Below, piece by piece: positions 1-9,551 of a DNA stretch of 52,490 nucleotides. Under the pieces are notes generated by a model. That model did not search any database and was not told the origin of the DNA. It saw nothing but the letters and a program-made list of their open reading frames with translations. Source of the stretch: Terriglobia bacterium (GTDB lineage: Bacteria; Acidobacteriota; Terriglobia; Terriglobales; Acidobacteriaceae); NCBI GenBank assembly GCA_020073185.1, contig JAIQFT010000044.1:1-52490 (forward strand), given 5' to 3'. A program made the translations under genes and the position numbers. Position 1 is the first letter of the stretch, and every line of letters starts with the position of its first letter.

Positions 1-102
1 GTGAAAGCTGTGCGCTTGCAAAACCGCCACGCACACGCTGCTCAATCGCACGCGCAAACAATGCGACGGCATACTCCCGGAACTGTCAAACTTTGGGAGC
101 CT

Positions 103-119
103 CCCCGGCAGAGCCGGGG
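103..119. terminator. GC-rich hairpin, possible terminator of an upstream unit
   Basis: A perfect 7-bp stem (CCCCGGC at 103–109 with GCCGGGG at 113–119) closes a 3-base loop. There is no T-tract, so it is at best an incomplete intrinsic terminator. The rest of positions 1–350 holds no gene I can support; a short minus-strand frame at 175–357 has no recognisable family. Confidence 0.3.
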
Positions 120-258
120 GAACTCCTAGTTGCATTAGTCCGTAAGCGATCCCTTCCCCGCCCACCAACTCTAATCAGTTCAGTGTCTTACGGACGCTCT
201 CCAAACCGGCGTCCGCTAGTGACATAAGCGTAACGCTGCCCATCAGCGCGGGATTCCA

Positions 259-278
259 TTGTTCCGAAAGTGGAACAA
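259..278. promoter_or_regulatory. Inverted repeat upstream of the tandem-patatin gene
   Basis: TTGTTCC (259–265) and GGAACAA (272–278) form a perfect 7-bp inverted repeat around a 6-base spacer, about 75 bases before the chosen start of the patatin gene. It could be an operator or a small leader hairpin. No promoter boxes could be assigned with confidence. Confidence 0.25.
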
Positions 279-350
279 GATCGAGATTTACGCGCCAGGT
301 GACCTCCTTGGATTTACCGTGCGCAACCTGCAGGGCGGAGGTTGCCGCCG

Positions 351-3300
351 GTGCCAATCACGAACAAGAAACCTGCTGCAGGGCAGCGGGACGCCGTTTG
401 TTTCACCGCCGGCGCAAACGGGATTGCGTTCGGTGCGGGCGTGGTCCACGCCTATCTCGCCTCCGATCGTGCTCCCCCGTTGGTGGCTGCCGGCATTTCG
501 GGAGGCGCAATTAACGCGGCTGCACTGCAACGTTGTTATCAGGATCTTGCCAAAGCCAAAGCGGGAATTGAGCGCGAGATCGCTCGCTGGACGTGGTATC
601 GCAAGTATCTCGACCTGCTCATCAACGAGCCGATGAGTGTGATCTGGGACGGCCTGCCTGACCAGTCCGACTTCTACGCCGACATGCCGCCGGTCAAGGA
701 TCCCACTCCCGCACTGTTCCAAAATCCGGAAGCGCAGGCCGAGTTTGAGCGTCTGGAACTCGAGGCGCGTAAAGAGCTATATCTCTTCGTCAAAGCCGGC
801 AACTGGCTGTCCCGGCTGCCGCTCAGTATCGGCCGGATCGCGGACCTGATGGTAGCGCGGGTGCGTGCCAAGGAGAACTACCCACAACCCAAGACTCTCC
901 GCGTCCTCGCCTATGCTTGGCAAGTCCTCATCGTGTTTTTCGTTCTTACCGTGCATACAGCAGTCTGTCCGCAGTGGTTTCCGGAGCGCCGATTCCATCC
1001 AAACCGGTGGCACAGGTTGGAATTTCGGCGTCCGTTGTTCGGTTGGATTACTTGGTCCATCGCCGCATTGATATCCTCCGCCCTGTTCGGTCCGGCTGCC
1101 TACATCTTCGTCCGATGGGTGCAACGTGTGGTCCCTTGGGTGAGGTCGCGATCTGCGCATCCAAGGCTGTTCGTGCGGGACGTGTGGTCCCGCGTTTACC
1201 ACTATGGGCGCATTTTGCGTAGAGCCGGAGCGGCAGCGCTCCATTTTGCAGTCCGCCACGAGCGAGACCTGCTCATCGCCGCTGCCATCGTAGCCGCCAT
1301 ATGGGTGCTTTGGCGCGCATTCAAATCGTGGATTGTGCGCAGCGAGGATCGTGCCTATCGGTGGAATGCGTTTCGCAACTCTCTGTCTCGCCTCTACCGG
1401 TTGGAACCCACGACACGCGGGAAGTCATCATGGTGGCCGACACGCTTTCTCACGAAGCAAATCTTTAGCAGCGTCAAACTTGAGAGTCACCTGGTACACG
1501 AATTTCACCTTCGCATTCGCCTCACCCGGCTGTTTGGAAGCGAAGGCGTTTCCCCAAAGCTCAGCTACGATCCCATGGCCCTTGTGCTGGTTGCCGCGCC
1601 ATTGCAGAAACTGAGCCAAAAGGTGGTGGCCACGCAATTGTGGGCGACCGAGGGAACCCCGCTCATCGATGCGCTGTCAGCCTGCGTCGCGCTGCCGGGC
1701 TTGTTTTCGCCGTTGGGGCTTTCCCCCCAGACACAGTCGAACTGGGTGAAACCGACGCCGGAACCGGGCAGGCCAGGCAACGATTCAAGTGCCCCGGAAA
1801 GGATTGACCTCGTCGATGGCGCCGTGATTCGCAAGAACCCGATTCCGGCGCTATTCATGTTCCTCAAGCGACATCCTGCGATTGGCGACCAGCTTCTGTC
1901 CAGACGAGAAGCCCCCAGCATCCACGTGGTGTACACGCACCCGGTCGCCGGTTCCGGCCGTGAGGACCAGCGCAGGGCGAACGACATCGTGGATGTTGGC
2001 ATGAAGGCGCTGCGCCTCCAGGAGCGCAGGGACACTGAGCTCGAAGTATTGCAGACCAACTTCACCGCTCAACTTGAGGAAGAGATCCGTACTCGCACCG
2101 GCGCGCGGTCTCCGGATGTGCGCAACATCTACGCCGGCAAGATCTGCCCGGAAGGCGACATCACTTTCAAGAACCCGATGAGCCCCAAGCCCGACGAGCT
2201 ATTGAAGGTCACGGCGCAAGGCTGCCGCCGAACGATGGAGGCGCTTTACGGCGACGAGATCAATCGGCTGGCGCAACCCGATCAATGCGTCGCCTGCACG
2301 CAGCTCAGGGCCGCCGTTGCCCCACGGCGCGCCCAGTTCGGAGGGTCGGCCGGGCTACCGGAGGTGTGCAACGCCTGCACGGGTACGCTCGCCGTTTTGG
2401 AAGCGAAACAGGAGCGGCCTGCGCGAGAAAGCGAAGATCTCATCAGAAGATTTCCGATGTTAACCGGCGAGCAGCCGCGAATCATACTGCTGGCCAGCGG
2501 GGGTGTGTTCCGCGGCCCGTTCCACGCAGGCATGCTGGCGTGCATGCTCAGCGCGCAGATCCGCCCGCAGATGATCGTTGGAGCTTCCGTGGGTACGCTC
2601 ATGGGAGGTGCACTGGGCGCTCTGCTTACGGTGCCCGAGTACGAGCAGGCCCTGATCCTTCTCGGAAACATCATCGACGTGTTTCTGCACGTTGATGAAC
2701 GCATCGCGTTCACACGACAATTCAAGAGCGCCACCCGTGAACTTGGGATTCGCGCGCGCGGCATTCGGCTATCGTCCGCGCAGATCCGCAACCGGATCCG
2801 GAAAGGATCGCGCTCCGACTCGAGCTTTGCGATCGTGGGTGCGCCGGCGCCGCTGATCGACGCAATTTCTGAGTTGACCATGATTCCCCAGAAGCAGACC
2901 GCGGTGATTGCGGCGCAGTTCGTCGCCGGGCAGGTGACTGGCGCGGTCAACACGCTGCTGCAGCAGTTGAAAGAGAATTCACTCGGCAGACTGGGCATCA
3001 GCACAGCGGTGATCGGCACCTCGTTACTAGAGCCGACGGCACGCACTCTCCTGGGCGAAGCAATGAAAATCGACCTTCAGAGGCAACAGCCCTTCCGCAA
3101 CATCGGGTTCTTCGCCACGACGTCCGATATCGGCCGGGAGGAGTGTGTCATTCTCGGGCGGCATGAGGTCAGGCTTCCGGGATCCTACGACTTCGTGCAA
3201 GCGGCGCTGGCCTCGAGCGCGTTTCCCTGTATTTTCTCGCCGCGCCGCGAAAGCGATGTGTTCCCGGCGACAGGAGAGTTCGAAAGGCAGTTTTCCGATG

Positions 3301-4238
3301 GCGGTATGTTCGACAATCTACCGTTCATCCCGGCAATCGAAGTCCTCGCCGACATCCAACGGGAACACCGTGAAGCAGCCAACCTGGATTCAATCGAGTT
3401 TTTGCGGCGACGCCACAAGGCCCCGGACCTGTTCATCGTGGGCTCACTGGACATTCGCGCCGAGGAAGACGAAAACGGAGACGGGCCGTTTGATAATCTG
3501 ATCGCCATCACCAAGCGCTCAAAGCTGCTGGCGAACAACGTAAAGATCCGCTCCTTCGAGGATTCGTCGAAGCGGATTCACGAACAACTCGAACTGCTGT
3601 TGGACCCGGCCAGCGCCTATCGTAGCCCCAGCAACACCGCATTCGTGGACGGCATTGTTGACGCTGCCACCATGGCGGTTTTTCCGTCCGATTCGGATCA
3701 CCTGAATCCTACCTTTGCATTTTGCCGCTCCACCGGTTTCAAGCCGTCGCGGGTGCGCAAGTCGATCGCCGACGGATGCTTCCAGACCTTCGCGAAGCTG
3801 ATCGAATCCTCCGGACCAGCCACATCGAACATCCTGAAGACCAGCATGAAAGGCTTGATCGGTCGAAAGATCCCGCAAATCGCGTGGCGGCAGCCACTCA
3901 ATGCAGGGGGACGCGGGTATTGCCCCTTCTTTGAACATTCTGCTCAGGTTGAACAGAGCCAACGTGCCGGTCGCCTGATACAGGGGGAAAAGCCAGGCCC
4001 ATTTCTGTGTCCTTTTTATGCCGCATGGCAATCGCTCTCGACCCGGCAGCCAGCATACAAGGCTGAATCTACTGTGTCGGCGCTTGCGATTTACCACGAG
4101 TGCATCGCCGACAAGATTCACAAAACGAAAGCCCTCGAGGCTGGCAAAGAGACCCGGCCTGCGGCGATGCAGTTAATCAGGGCTGACGAAATCCTTCAGC
4201 CCTCACCGGCCAAACCGGCGGCTGGTGCGGTTCGTTAG
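351..4238 (+). CDS. Tandem patatin-like phospholipase with internal membrane helices
   Basis: This is a probable lipid acyl hydrolase with two patatin-like modules in one chain of 1295 residues. Module 1 begins with a Gly-rich loop and has the nucleophile elbow GISGG (Ser50) and a DGA motif (Asp489). Three hydrophobic helices (about residues 184–206, 231–257 and 306–324) interrupt it. A linker carries two CxxC pairs (C646/C649 and C673/C676), which could bind zinc. Module 2 has an oxyanion-type loop (SGGVFRG), elbow GASVG (Ser746) and DGG (Asp983). Both Ser/Asp dyads appear intact, so both modules may be active. GTG 351 is preferred because GGAGG lies 9 bases upstream; TTG 342 is the alternative. 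It heads the plus-strand block, so it may be an effector or an envelope-acting accessory of the injection system. The patatin call is firm; its role is inferred. Confidence 0.85.
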   Translation: MPITNKKPAAGQRDAVCFTAGANGIAFGAGVVHAYLASDRAPPLVAAGISGGAINAAALQRCYQDLAKAKAGIEREIARWTWYRKYLDLLINEPMSVIWDGLPDQSDFYADMPPVKDPTPALFQNPEAQAEFERLELEARKELYLFVKAGNWLSRLPLSIGRIADLMVARVRAKENYPQPKTLRVLAYAWQVLIVFFVLTVHTAVCPQWFPERRFHPNRWHRLEFRRPLFGWITWSIAALISSALFGPAAYIFVRWVQRVVPWVRSRSAHPRLFVRDVWSRVYHYGRILRRAGAAALHFAVRHERDLLIAAAIVAAIWVLWRAFKSWIVRSEDRAYRWNAFRNSLSRLYRLEPTTRGKSSWWPTRFLTKQIFSSVKLESHLVHEFHLRIRLTRLFGSEGVSPKLSYDPMALVLVAAPLQKLSQKVVATQLWATEGTPLIDALSACVALPGLFSPLGLSPQTQSNWVKPTPEPGRPGNDSSAPERIDLVDGAVIRKNPIPALFMFLKRHPAIGDQLLSRREAPSIHVVYTHPVAGSGREDQRRANDIVDVGMKALRLQERRDTELEVLQTNFTAQLEEEIRTRTGARSPDVRNIYAGKICPEGDITFKNPMSPKPDELLKVTAQGCRRTMEALYGDEINRLAQPDQCVACTQLRAAVAPRRAQFGGSAGLPEVCNACTGTLAVLEAKQERPARESEDLIRRFPMLTGEQPRIILLASGGVFRGPFHAGMLACMLSAQIRPQMIVGASVGTLMGGALGALLTVPEYEQALILLGNIIDVFLHVDERIAFTRQFKSATRELGIRARGIRLSSAQIRNRIRKGSRSDSSFAIVGAPAPLIDAISELTMIPQKQTAVIAAQFVAGQVTGAVNTLLQQLKENSLGRLGISTAVIGTSLLEPTARTLLGEAMKIDLQRQQPFRNIGFFATTSDIGREECVILGRHEVRLPGSYDFVQAALASSAFPCIFSPRRESDVFPATGEFERQFSDGGMFDNLPFIPAIEVLADIQREHREAANLDSIEFLRRRHKAPDLFIVGSLDIRAEEDENGDGPFDNLIAITKRSKLLANNVKIRSFEDSSKRIHEQLELLLDPASAYRSPSNTAFVDGIVDAATMAVFPSDSDHLNPTFAFCRSTGFKPSRVRKSIADGCFQTFAKLIESSGPATSNILKTSMKGLIGRKIPQIAWRQPLNAGGRGYCPFFEHSAQVEQSQRAGRLIQGEKPGPFLCPFYAAWQSLSTRQPAYKAESTVSALAIYHECIADKIHKTKALEAGKETRPAAMQLIRADEILQPSPAKPAAGAVR

Positions 4239-4313
4239 GCGCGCAGCCCAGGACCTTTCTGGACCGAGCGGGAGCGGGATCTGAAACCTCCCGCGCGCGG
4301 AGCGGAGGCGATC

Positions 4314-7300
4314 ATGAGCAACGGAGCAGAGCCACTTGCCAAGAGCTTCAAGGCAGGCCCGGTGGAAATCACGGTTGGCGGAGACGCGGGCTCCCTGGTG
4401 GCGATCGCGGGCCACAAGCCTTTTCCCAAGTGGCAGGTCGGCATCGGCCAGATCAGCGCGAAGGCTACCACCGGCGAACCCATCAAGCTGGGCTCATCCG
4501 CCGGCCAGGTGCAGTTCAGCGGTACCGCCAGCGCCTACGCCGGAATCGGACTCTACAGCGAGGGGTCAAAACTGGTATCGGATCTCGGCATCGCCACGGA
4601 ATTAGGCGGCGGCTTGTTGCTGCCTAACGAGACCGGGTGGGGGTATTGTCTCCTTCGTTGGGGATACGACCTGAGTGGGTCGGTGGCAGGATCGGTCGCG
4701 CTGGCCGCGCCTGCCAAAGTGACGTTTGGCGTGGACGGCAGTCACGAAGCAGTTTTTGGCGTGGTGCGCCGTTTCAGGACTGACACGGATGCGTTCCTGG
4801 TTGTGCAAGGTACAGTCGAGAACTGGAAGATGCCTGCTGCCGTCCGCGGGCCGAATGATCTCGCCCTGGATACCTGGTTGATTACCGAGGTAGACGGAAA
4901 AATCGAAACTAAGCTGGCCGCCTCGTATGGATACGACTTCAACTGGGTGCGGCAACTGAAGATCGGCGGCTTGGCAGGAGATGTCGGCCTGAAACTCAAT
5001 GCCGCTATCTCGGTCGCCCTGGGCTTTGACGCCAATGGCAAATTCGCACTGGTGGTTTCACGCGAAGCTGCGGATCCCGGCTCGGTTCGCTTGCGGCTGT
5101 TTAAGGTCGCAAAGAAGGGTTGGAGCTTCTCTTTTGACGGCGGCGTGAACGCTACCACCAGCGAGACCGTCACCCCGGACAAGTTCACGGATTTCGTGCA
5201 GGCGGTTTTTGGCGTTCACGGCCTCCAGGTCGTGAAAGACCTTAAGGTGTTTGAAGATTGGACCGATCCCAACAAGCCGCTGTCCGGTGAACTGGCCAAG
5301 CTCTCCATTGACGAGGTCAAGAGTCTTGTACAGGAAGTTACCGGCAAGAGTCCTGACGCATCGTTCGACGCCGCCCGCAAGCAACTGCTCGCGGTGCTGC
5401 AAAGATGGGACGACCTGCCGCAGAAAGTGGCTGCGAGTATCTGGGCACACATACCCGACCAGGCGGCTTTGAAAAATGTCGCGAACATCGCAGCCGCGAT
5501 TTCCACCACCAATCAGGACACCGTGCGGAAGCTGATCGAGGCGCAACTCAGCCATGTGGACTTCTTCAATACGGCGGAAGGGAAATGGCTGGAGTCGGCT
5601 GCCGAGGGCGCCGTGCTGAGCGCGCTCACCGGCATCCACGAGTTCCGCGAGCTTCAGGATGTCGCCGCCAAGACCGCCGCCATTCTCGACGGCAGCGCGT
5701 TGCAGGATACGCTCATGCGCTTACAGGGCGCAATCACCAAGCGGCTGAACCTGGATCAGATCGAAGACGCGATTCGCGCCAATGACGCCTCCAAGGTGAA
5801 TGCCTGGCTCGTCGCCAAGCTCACCGCGCTGCTGGGCCCGGTGGACAATATCCCTGCGCTCGCCAAGGCGCGCGAACTGATCCACTCCATCCTGCAGCAG
5901 GCGCCCTCGTTCTACGACAAGGCCGTGAAGGCGCTGAACCACAGCTATGGCTTTTCGATCGCTGCCAAGTACCAGTCCGCCGACGCCTCCAGCGCCCTTC
6001 TCGATGTCAGCTTCGATCTGAACCAGCAGGATGCCGCACTACGGTTCGGCGACGCGCTCCGCGGAAGTTTCGACGAGTTGCTCCTGCGGCAAGCTACCGG
6101 CGTCACCCTGCATGCCGGTGTGCTGACCCATAACACGCAGCGGCAATGGCACGTCGAAGTCTCTCTGCCCTTCTACTCCAGTACGACGGACGAAATCATC
6201 AGCTCGCTGGCCACCGCTAGAGCCGTGGACGAAGCGGACGGACGCGTCCTCGTCTATGAACTGAAAGCCGAAGACGCCATTACCGCCCGCAATCGCCGCG
6301 ACAGCCGTCTTGCCGTCGCTGCCTTCTATGCCAGCGGTGCAGTCCGCACGTACGGCAGGCCATCCGTGTCTTGCAATTACTCCTACGTGTTTCAACAGCC
6401 AAAGATGAGGCGTCCTGCCGTGGTCTGGCAATTGAAACCCTACGTGGACGCCTACTTCCCCATGCTGTTCCACGGCAACGTGGACGCAGGTTCCTTCTCC
6501 GAGTGGATCGGCGACCTGGACAAGTACATTGACCAGAAGTCGTTCAACGGTACGGACAACTTTGGTGACACCCGCGTGCGACTCGAGATCAACCTGCCGC
6601 CCGAGACAGCTTCGTTCTGGCTCAGGCTCCGGCCGGAAGATACTCGCCGCCGGTATCCCGCGATGTCGCGCTCCATCCAAGCGACGGTACGCAACCTGAT
6701 CTACTCGTATCACTTCGCGGACCCTCGCCGCTATACGGACCTCGCCGCCTCGACCGCACTCCTGGTCTGCAAGGCGATTCCAGTATCCACCAACATCGCA
6801 TTCGATTCCCCTCTGCGCTTTAACCAGGACACGCAGGATTACTGGGACTATCTCGAGCCTGATCTGCGCCAAGCGGTTGTGCGTGATTCGCACACCACCG
6901 CCAATCTGGCGCGCGTTCTGGAGCAGATTCAGGACGTGCTCCGCGGCCAGCCAGAACTGAGCGGGGTTCGCGGTTACTACGAGCCGCAAAGCGCGGGAGC
7001 GCTCCAGACGATGGCGTCAGGCCTGAACGGGTTCGCTGACCAGCGGCTGGTCAGTTTGTTGCGTTGTGAATCGATGCTGATTACGGGCGCCAAGCAAGCC
7101 GCGGAGGACATGCTCGCCTTCCTCGACCCGAAGAGCAGGCAGTCGCCCTCGCGCGCTGTCGAAGTCCTCACCCGGTTCGGGGAGCACGCCACCTCTACGT
7201 TCAACGACTTGGATGTGTATACCGGTGACGCCATCCGCCCCCTGTGCCCGCTCTTGATGGCTGCGGTCGCGCAGGCGTTGTGTCCCGATCTCAATGTCAC

Positions 7301-7418
7301 CGCTCCGACGGCCATGCTGTCGCTCTACGTGATGCAAAACGGCAAACCATTACCGCCGCTCGACACAGTACCGAATCCCGGCGATGTCGTCGTCCAGCAA
7401 CGGCTGGTGTCGTTGTAG
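4314..7418 (+). CDS. Large protein of unknown function (1034 aa)
   Basis: I do not recognise a family. The first roughly 300 residues are rich in Gly, Ala and Ser with alternating hydrophobic residues, as in beta-sheet-rich repeats, and resemble in style the C-terminal half of the DUF4157 protein at 40.9–45 kb. The middle (about 310–560) is predicted helical with many Ala, Leu, Lys and Asp. The C-terminal third is mixed and Arg-rich. No signal peptide or membrane segment is evident. It lies 75 bases after the patatin gene and is followed closely by a membrane protein and an amidase, so it probably belongs to the same four-gene group. A surface or cargo role is possible but unproven. Confidence 0.75.
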   Translation: MSNGAEPLAKSFKAGPVEITVGGDAGSLVAIAGHKPFPKWQVGIGQISAKATTGEPIKLGSSAGQVQFSGTASAYAGIGLYSEGSKLVSDLGIATELGGGLLLPNETGWGYCLLRWGYDLSGSVAGSVALAAPAKVTFGVDGSHEAVFGVVRRFRTDTDAFLVVQGTVENWKMPAAVRGPNDLALDTWLITEVDGKIETKLAASYGYDFNWVRQLKIGGLAGDVGLKLNAAISVALGFDANGKFALVVSREAADPGSVRLRLFKVAKKGWSFSFDGGVNATTSETVTPDKFTDFVQAVFGVHGLQVVKDLKVFEDWTDPNKPLSGELAKLSIDEVKSLVQEVTGKSPDASFDAARKQLLAVLQRWDDLPQKVAASIWAHIPDQAALKNVANIAAAISTTNQDTVRKLIEAQLSHVDFFNTAEGKWLESAAEGAVLSALTGIHEFRELQDVAAKTAAILDGSALQDTLMRLQGAITKRLNLDQIEDAIRANDASKVNAWLVAKLTALLGPVDNIPALAKARELIHSILQQAPSFYDKAVKALNHSYGFSIAAKYQSADASSALLDVSFDLNQQDAALRFGDALRGSFDELLLRQATGVTLHAGVLTHNTQRQWHVEVSLPFYSSTTDEIISSLATARAVDEADGRVLVYELKAEDAITARNRRDSRLAVAAFYASGAVRTYGRPSVSCNYSYVFQQPKMRRPAVVWQLKPYVDAYFPMLFHGNVDAGSFSEWIGDLDKYIDQKSFNGTDNFGDTRVRLEINLPPETASFWLRLRPEDTRRRYPAMSRSIQATVRNLIYSYHFADPRRYTDLAASTALLVCKAIPVSTNIAFDSPLRFNQDTQDYWDYLEPDLRQAVVRDSHTTANLARVLEQIQDVLRGQPELSGVRGYYEPQSAGALQTMASGLNGFADQRLVSLLRCESMLITGAKQAAEDMLAFLDPKSRQSPSRAVEVLTRFGEHATSTFNDLDVYTGDAIRPLCPLLMAAVAQALCPDLNVTAPTAMLSLYVMQNGKPLPPLDTVPNPGDVVVQQRLVSL

Positions 7419-7444
7419 CGCGTACCGGAAACGGAGGTGAGACT

Positions 7445-8617
7445 GTGCTGAAATCACTGGATGTTCTGATCGGTGTATCGACCGTCATGCTGTTGGCCAG
7501 CATGATCGTGATGGCGATTACTCATTTCTTGATGATGCTCGTCAACGCGCGCGGAAAACACCTGCGCACCGGGCTTTCCGAGTTGCTGCGTCAGCTCGAT
7601 CCCAAGCTGGAACAGGATGTCGCTCGCCGGATCATCGACAAGGTGCTATGTTTCCCGCTGTTGAAGACTGCGACCGGCCGGCTTGGGTCGGTGGTTCATC
7701 GTGAGGAGTTCGTCAAGCTGTTGCTCGAACTGGCTGGTCAAAGTGACGGCAGCAGCGGACTCGACAAGTCCGGGCAGGTCATCAGCCTCGCCGACCCGGA
7801 CCAGAAAGCGCTCCGCGTTTTGCTGGCGAACAACGGTATACCGAAGCCCGAAGAAACGCTGGCGCGCATTCGTGAGCTCGCGTTGCAGATCGAACGTAAC
7901 AATCCCGAGCTGGCGGCTGACGTTCGGCAGAGAATTGCCATTATCCAGGAGGCGGAGAGTAAGTTCGTCAGCGGTGTGCATACCTGGTTCGACCGCACCA
8001 TTGACCGAGTCAGTGAGCGGTTCACGGCTTATATGCGCGCCGTAACTTACGGAGTTGCGGTCTTGGTCGTGCTGGTCTTACAGTTGGATGCGATTGCGCT
8101 GGTCAACCGCCTGAATCTGGACGACGCCGCCAGGAAAGCCATCGTCGAGCAAGTCGCTCCGGCCGCGCTCCAGATGCAGAAGGACTCAACCGCCCTATCC
8201 AGTTCCAATGACGACAAGACCAAGGCGGATGCTGTCGTTGTCAAGGAGCAGGTTGCGCAATTGCGAGACCGGATCAACAAGGCGAATGCCGCTCTCGCCA
8301 CCAACGAACTGGTGCCGTTCCCGGACAGTCTCGACCATTGGCGCCTGCGGTGGAACCAGACTTTTTCATTCAGTAAGTTGTTGGGAATGTTTGTCGCCGC
8401 AGTTCTGCTGAGTCTCGGGGCGCCGTTCTGGTACAAGGCGTTGGCCACTCTGCTCCAGCTTCGCTCGCTTGCGGCCCAGAAAGACGATGCGCAACGTGCG
8501 GCGCGTTCGACCACGCCCGAGACCGCGGCACAGGCCTCAGACGCGGCCCAAACAGGAAGCAGCCAGATGCCGGAGTGGTTGCGTGGGGAACAGGGCGATC
8601 CTGCGCTGGTTGGATAG
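7445..8617 (+). CDS. Three-helix membrane protein of unknown function
   Basis: From GTG 7445 the product is about 390 residues. GGAGGTGA sits just before this start, which supports it over the longer reading frame that would overlap the previous gene by about 175 bases. An N-terminal hydrophobic helix (residues about 5–27) is followed by a charged helical region, a second helix near 205–220, a polar helical stretch that may be periplasmic, and a third helix near 310–330. The C-terminus is Ala/Gln-rich. The pattern fits an inner-membrane protein with a large helical domain. The amidase gene follows after 9 bases, so the two are probably co-translated. No family is recognised. Confidence 0.7.
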   Translation: MLKSLDVLIGVSTVMLLASMIVMAITHFLMMLVNARGKHLRTGLSELLRQLDPKLEQDVARRIIDKVLCFPLLKTATGRLGSVVHREEFVKLLLELAGQSDGSSGLDKSGQVISLADPDQKALRVLLANNGIPKPEETLARIRELALQIERNNPELAADVRQRIAIIQEAESKFVSGVHTWFDRTIDRVSERFTAYMRAVTYGVAVLVVLVLQLDAIALVNRLNLDDAARKAIVEQVAPAALQMQKDSTALSSSNDDKTKADAVVVKEQVAQLRDRINKANAALATNELVPFPDSLDHWRLRWNQTFSFSKLLGMFVAAVLLSLGAPFWYKALATLLQLRSLAAQKDDAQRAARSTTPETAAQASDAAQTGSSQMPEWLRGEQGDPALVG

Positions 8618-8626
8618 GAGGCTGCC

Positions 8627-9367
8627 ATGGAGAAGACCTGGATTGGCTGTGCCGCCACGAACTTCAGCAAGGGCCGGCCCTCGCCCTATCGTCCCGAGGC
8701 GATTGTCATCCACATCATTGTCGGCTCCCTTCGCAGTGCCGACCAGCACTTCAATGATCCCAACTCACGCGTCTCAGCGCACTACGGCGTGGGCAAGAAC
8801 GGGGAAGTCCACCAGTACGTCGACGAATCCGACACCGCCTTTCGCGCGGGAATCGTGGTGAGGCCTACGTGGACGCTGATCAAGCCAAACGTCAACCCGA
8901 ACTACTACACCATTGGCATCGAGCACGAGGGTCTCCCAGGTAAGGAAGATGCCTGGACGGACGCTCAAGTAGCCACCAGTTCTGCGCTCGTGGGCGAGAT
9001 CGCGCGGCGCTGGAACATTTCTGTTGACCGCAGCCACATTATCGGACACCGCGAGATCCGTGCCTCCAAGACATGTCCTGGCGACTGGATTGACCTTGAC
9101 ACATTCATTAAGAATGTACCGACAGCGAGTGCGGGCGGCATTCCCGCTCAGACTTCCGTTCGCGTGCTGGCCAATGTGCGCGTGCGCGGCACGCGACCCA
9201 GCACACTCAGTCCGATTATCCGCGTGCTCCCGGCTAATGCGGTGGTCCGAGTTTCTGGCTTCACGAACGACGGCGAGCGCGTGAATGGCAATTCCACTTG
9301 GTATTCGGATCTGGATGGAAATTTTTTCTGGGCGGGAGCAACCGACGTCCCGCGCCCATCTGGCTAG
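8627..9367 (+). CDS. N-acetylmuramoyl-L-alanine amidase (Amidase_2/PGRP type) with SH3-like tail
   Basis: The product probably cleaves the bond between N-acetylmuramic acid and L-alanine in peptidoglycan, using zinc. Residues 20–170 match the Amidase_2 fold: His29 in an IHIIVG strand, His52 in a SAHYGVG motif, the IGIEHEG strand, His141 in GHREI and Cys150 before PG, which fits the usual His/His/Cys zinc site. The last roughly 75 residues look like a bacterial SH3 domain that could bind cell wall. There is no signal peptide, so export would need another route, such as lysis or injection. ATG 8627 follows GGAGG after 5 bases. Within this cluster it could help particles cross or exit the wall, or act as cargo. 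Confidence 0.88.
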   Translation: MEKTWIGCAATNFSKGRPSPYRPEAIVIHIIVGSLRSADQHFNDPNSRVSAHYGVGKNGEVHQYVDESDTAFRAGIVVRPTWTLIKPNVNPNYYTIGIEHEGLPGKEDAWTDAQVATSSALVGEIARRWNISVDRSHIIGHREIRASKTCPGDWIDLDTFIKNVPTASAGGIPAQTSVRVLANVRVRGTRPSTLSPIIRVLPANAVVRVSGFTNDGERVNGNSTWYSDLDGNFFWAGATDVPRPSG

Positions 9368-9403
9368 TTACGATGTTTTTGCCTGGCGCTTACGTTCCGC
9401 GAT

Positions 9404-9430
9404 GTGACCAGACGCCCGTTGTTTGGTCAC
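9404..9430. promoter_or_regulatory. Inverted repeat before the regulator gene
   Basis: GTGACCA (9404–9410) and TGGTCAC (9424–9430) form a perfect 7-bp inverted repeat with a 13-base spacer, lying between the amidase and the regulator gene. An 11-base direct repeat, GACGCCCGTTG, begins inside the spacer (9411–9421) and recurs at 9463–9473. This could be a regulator-binding site, possibly autoregulatory, or a hairpin ending the first transcription unit. No -24/-12 sigma-54 promoter with correct spacing was found nearby. Confidence 0.35.
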
Positions 9431-9551
9431 CACCACAGTTGCGGGACAGAGCAGGGCTTCCGGACGCCCGTTGCCGCGCAACAAGGGATGTGCATGTCGA
9501 GCCGACTCCTGTTTATCTGGTCCGTGTGCGGTGTCCGATGAGGTAAGAACG

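Noticed and set aside
2282-3046. A 254-residue minus-strand frame inside the patatin gene
   Set aside because: It is opposite a well-supported patatin module and its translation is Ser/Arg/Ala-rich without any family motif.
6039-6989. A 316-residue minus-strand frame inside the 1034-residue gene
   Set aside because: It mirrors codon bias of the plus-strand gene and has no ribosome-binding site or recognisable motif.
9368-9551. Sigma-54 (-24/-12) promoter before the regulator
   Set aside because: GG and GC pairs are present, but their spacing is 12 or 14 bases, not the required 10.
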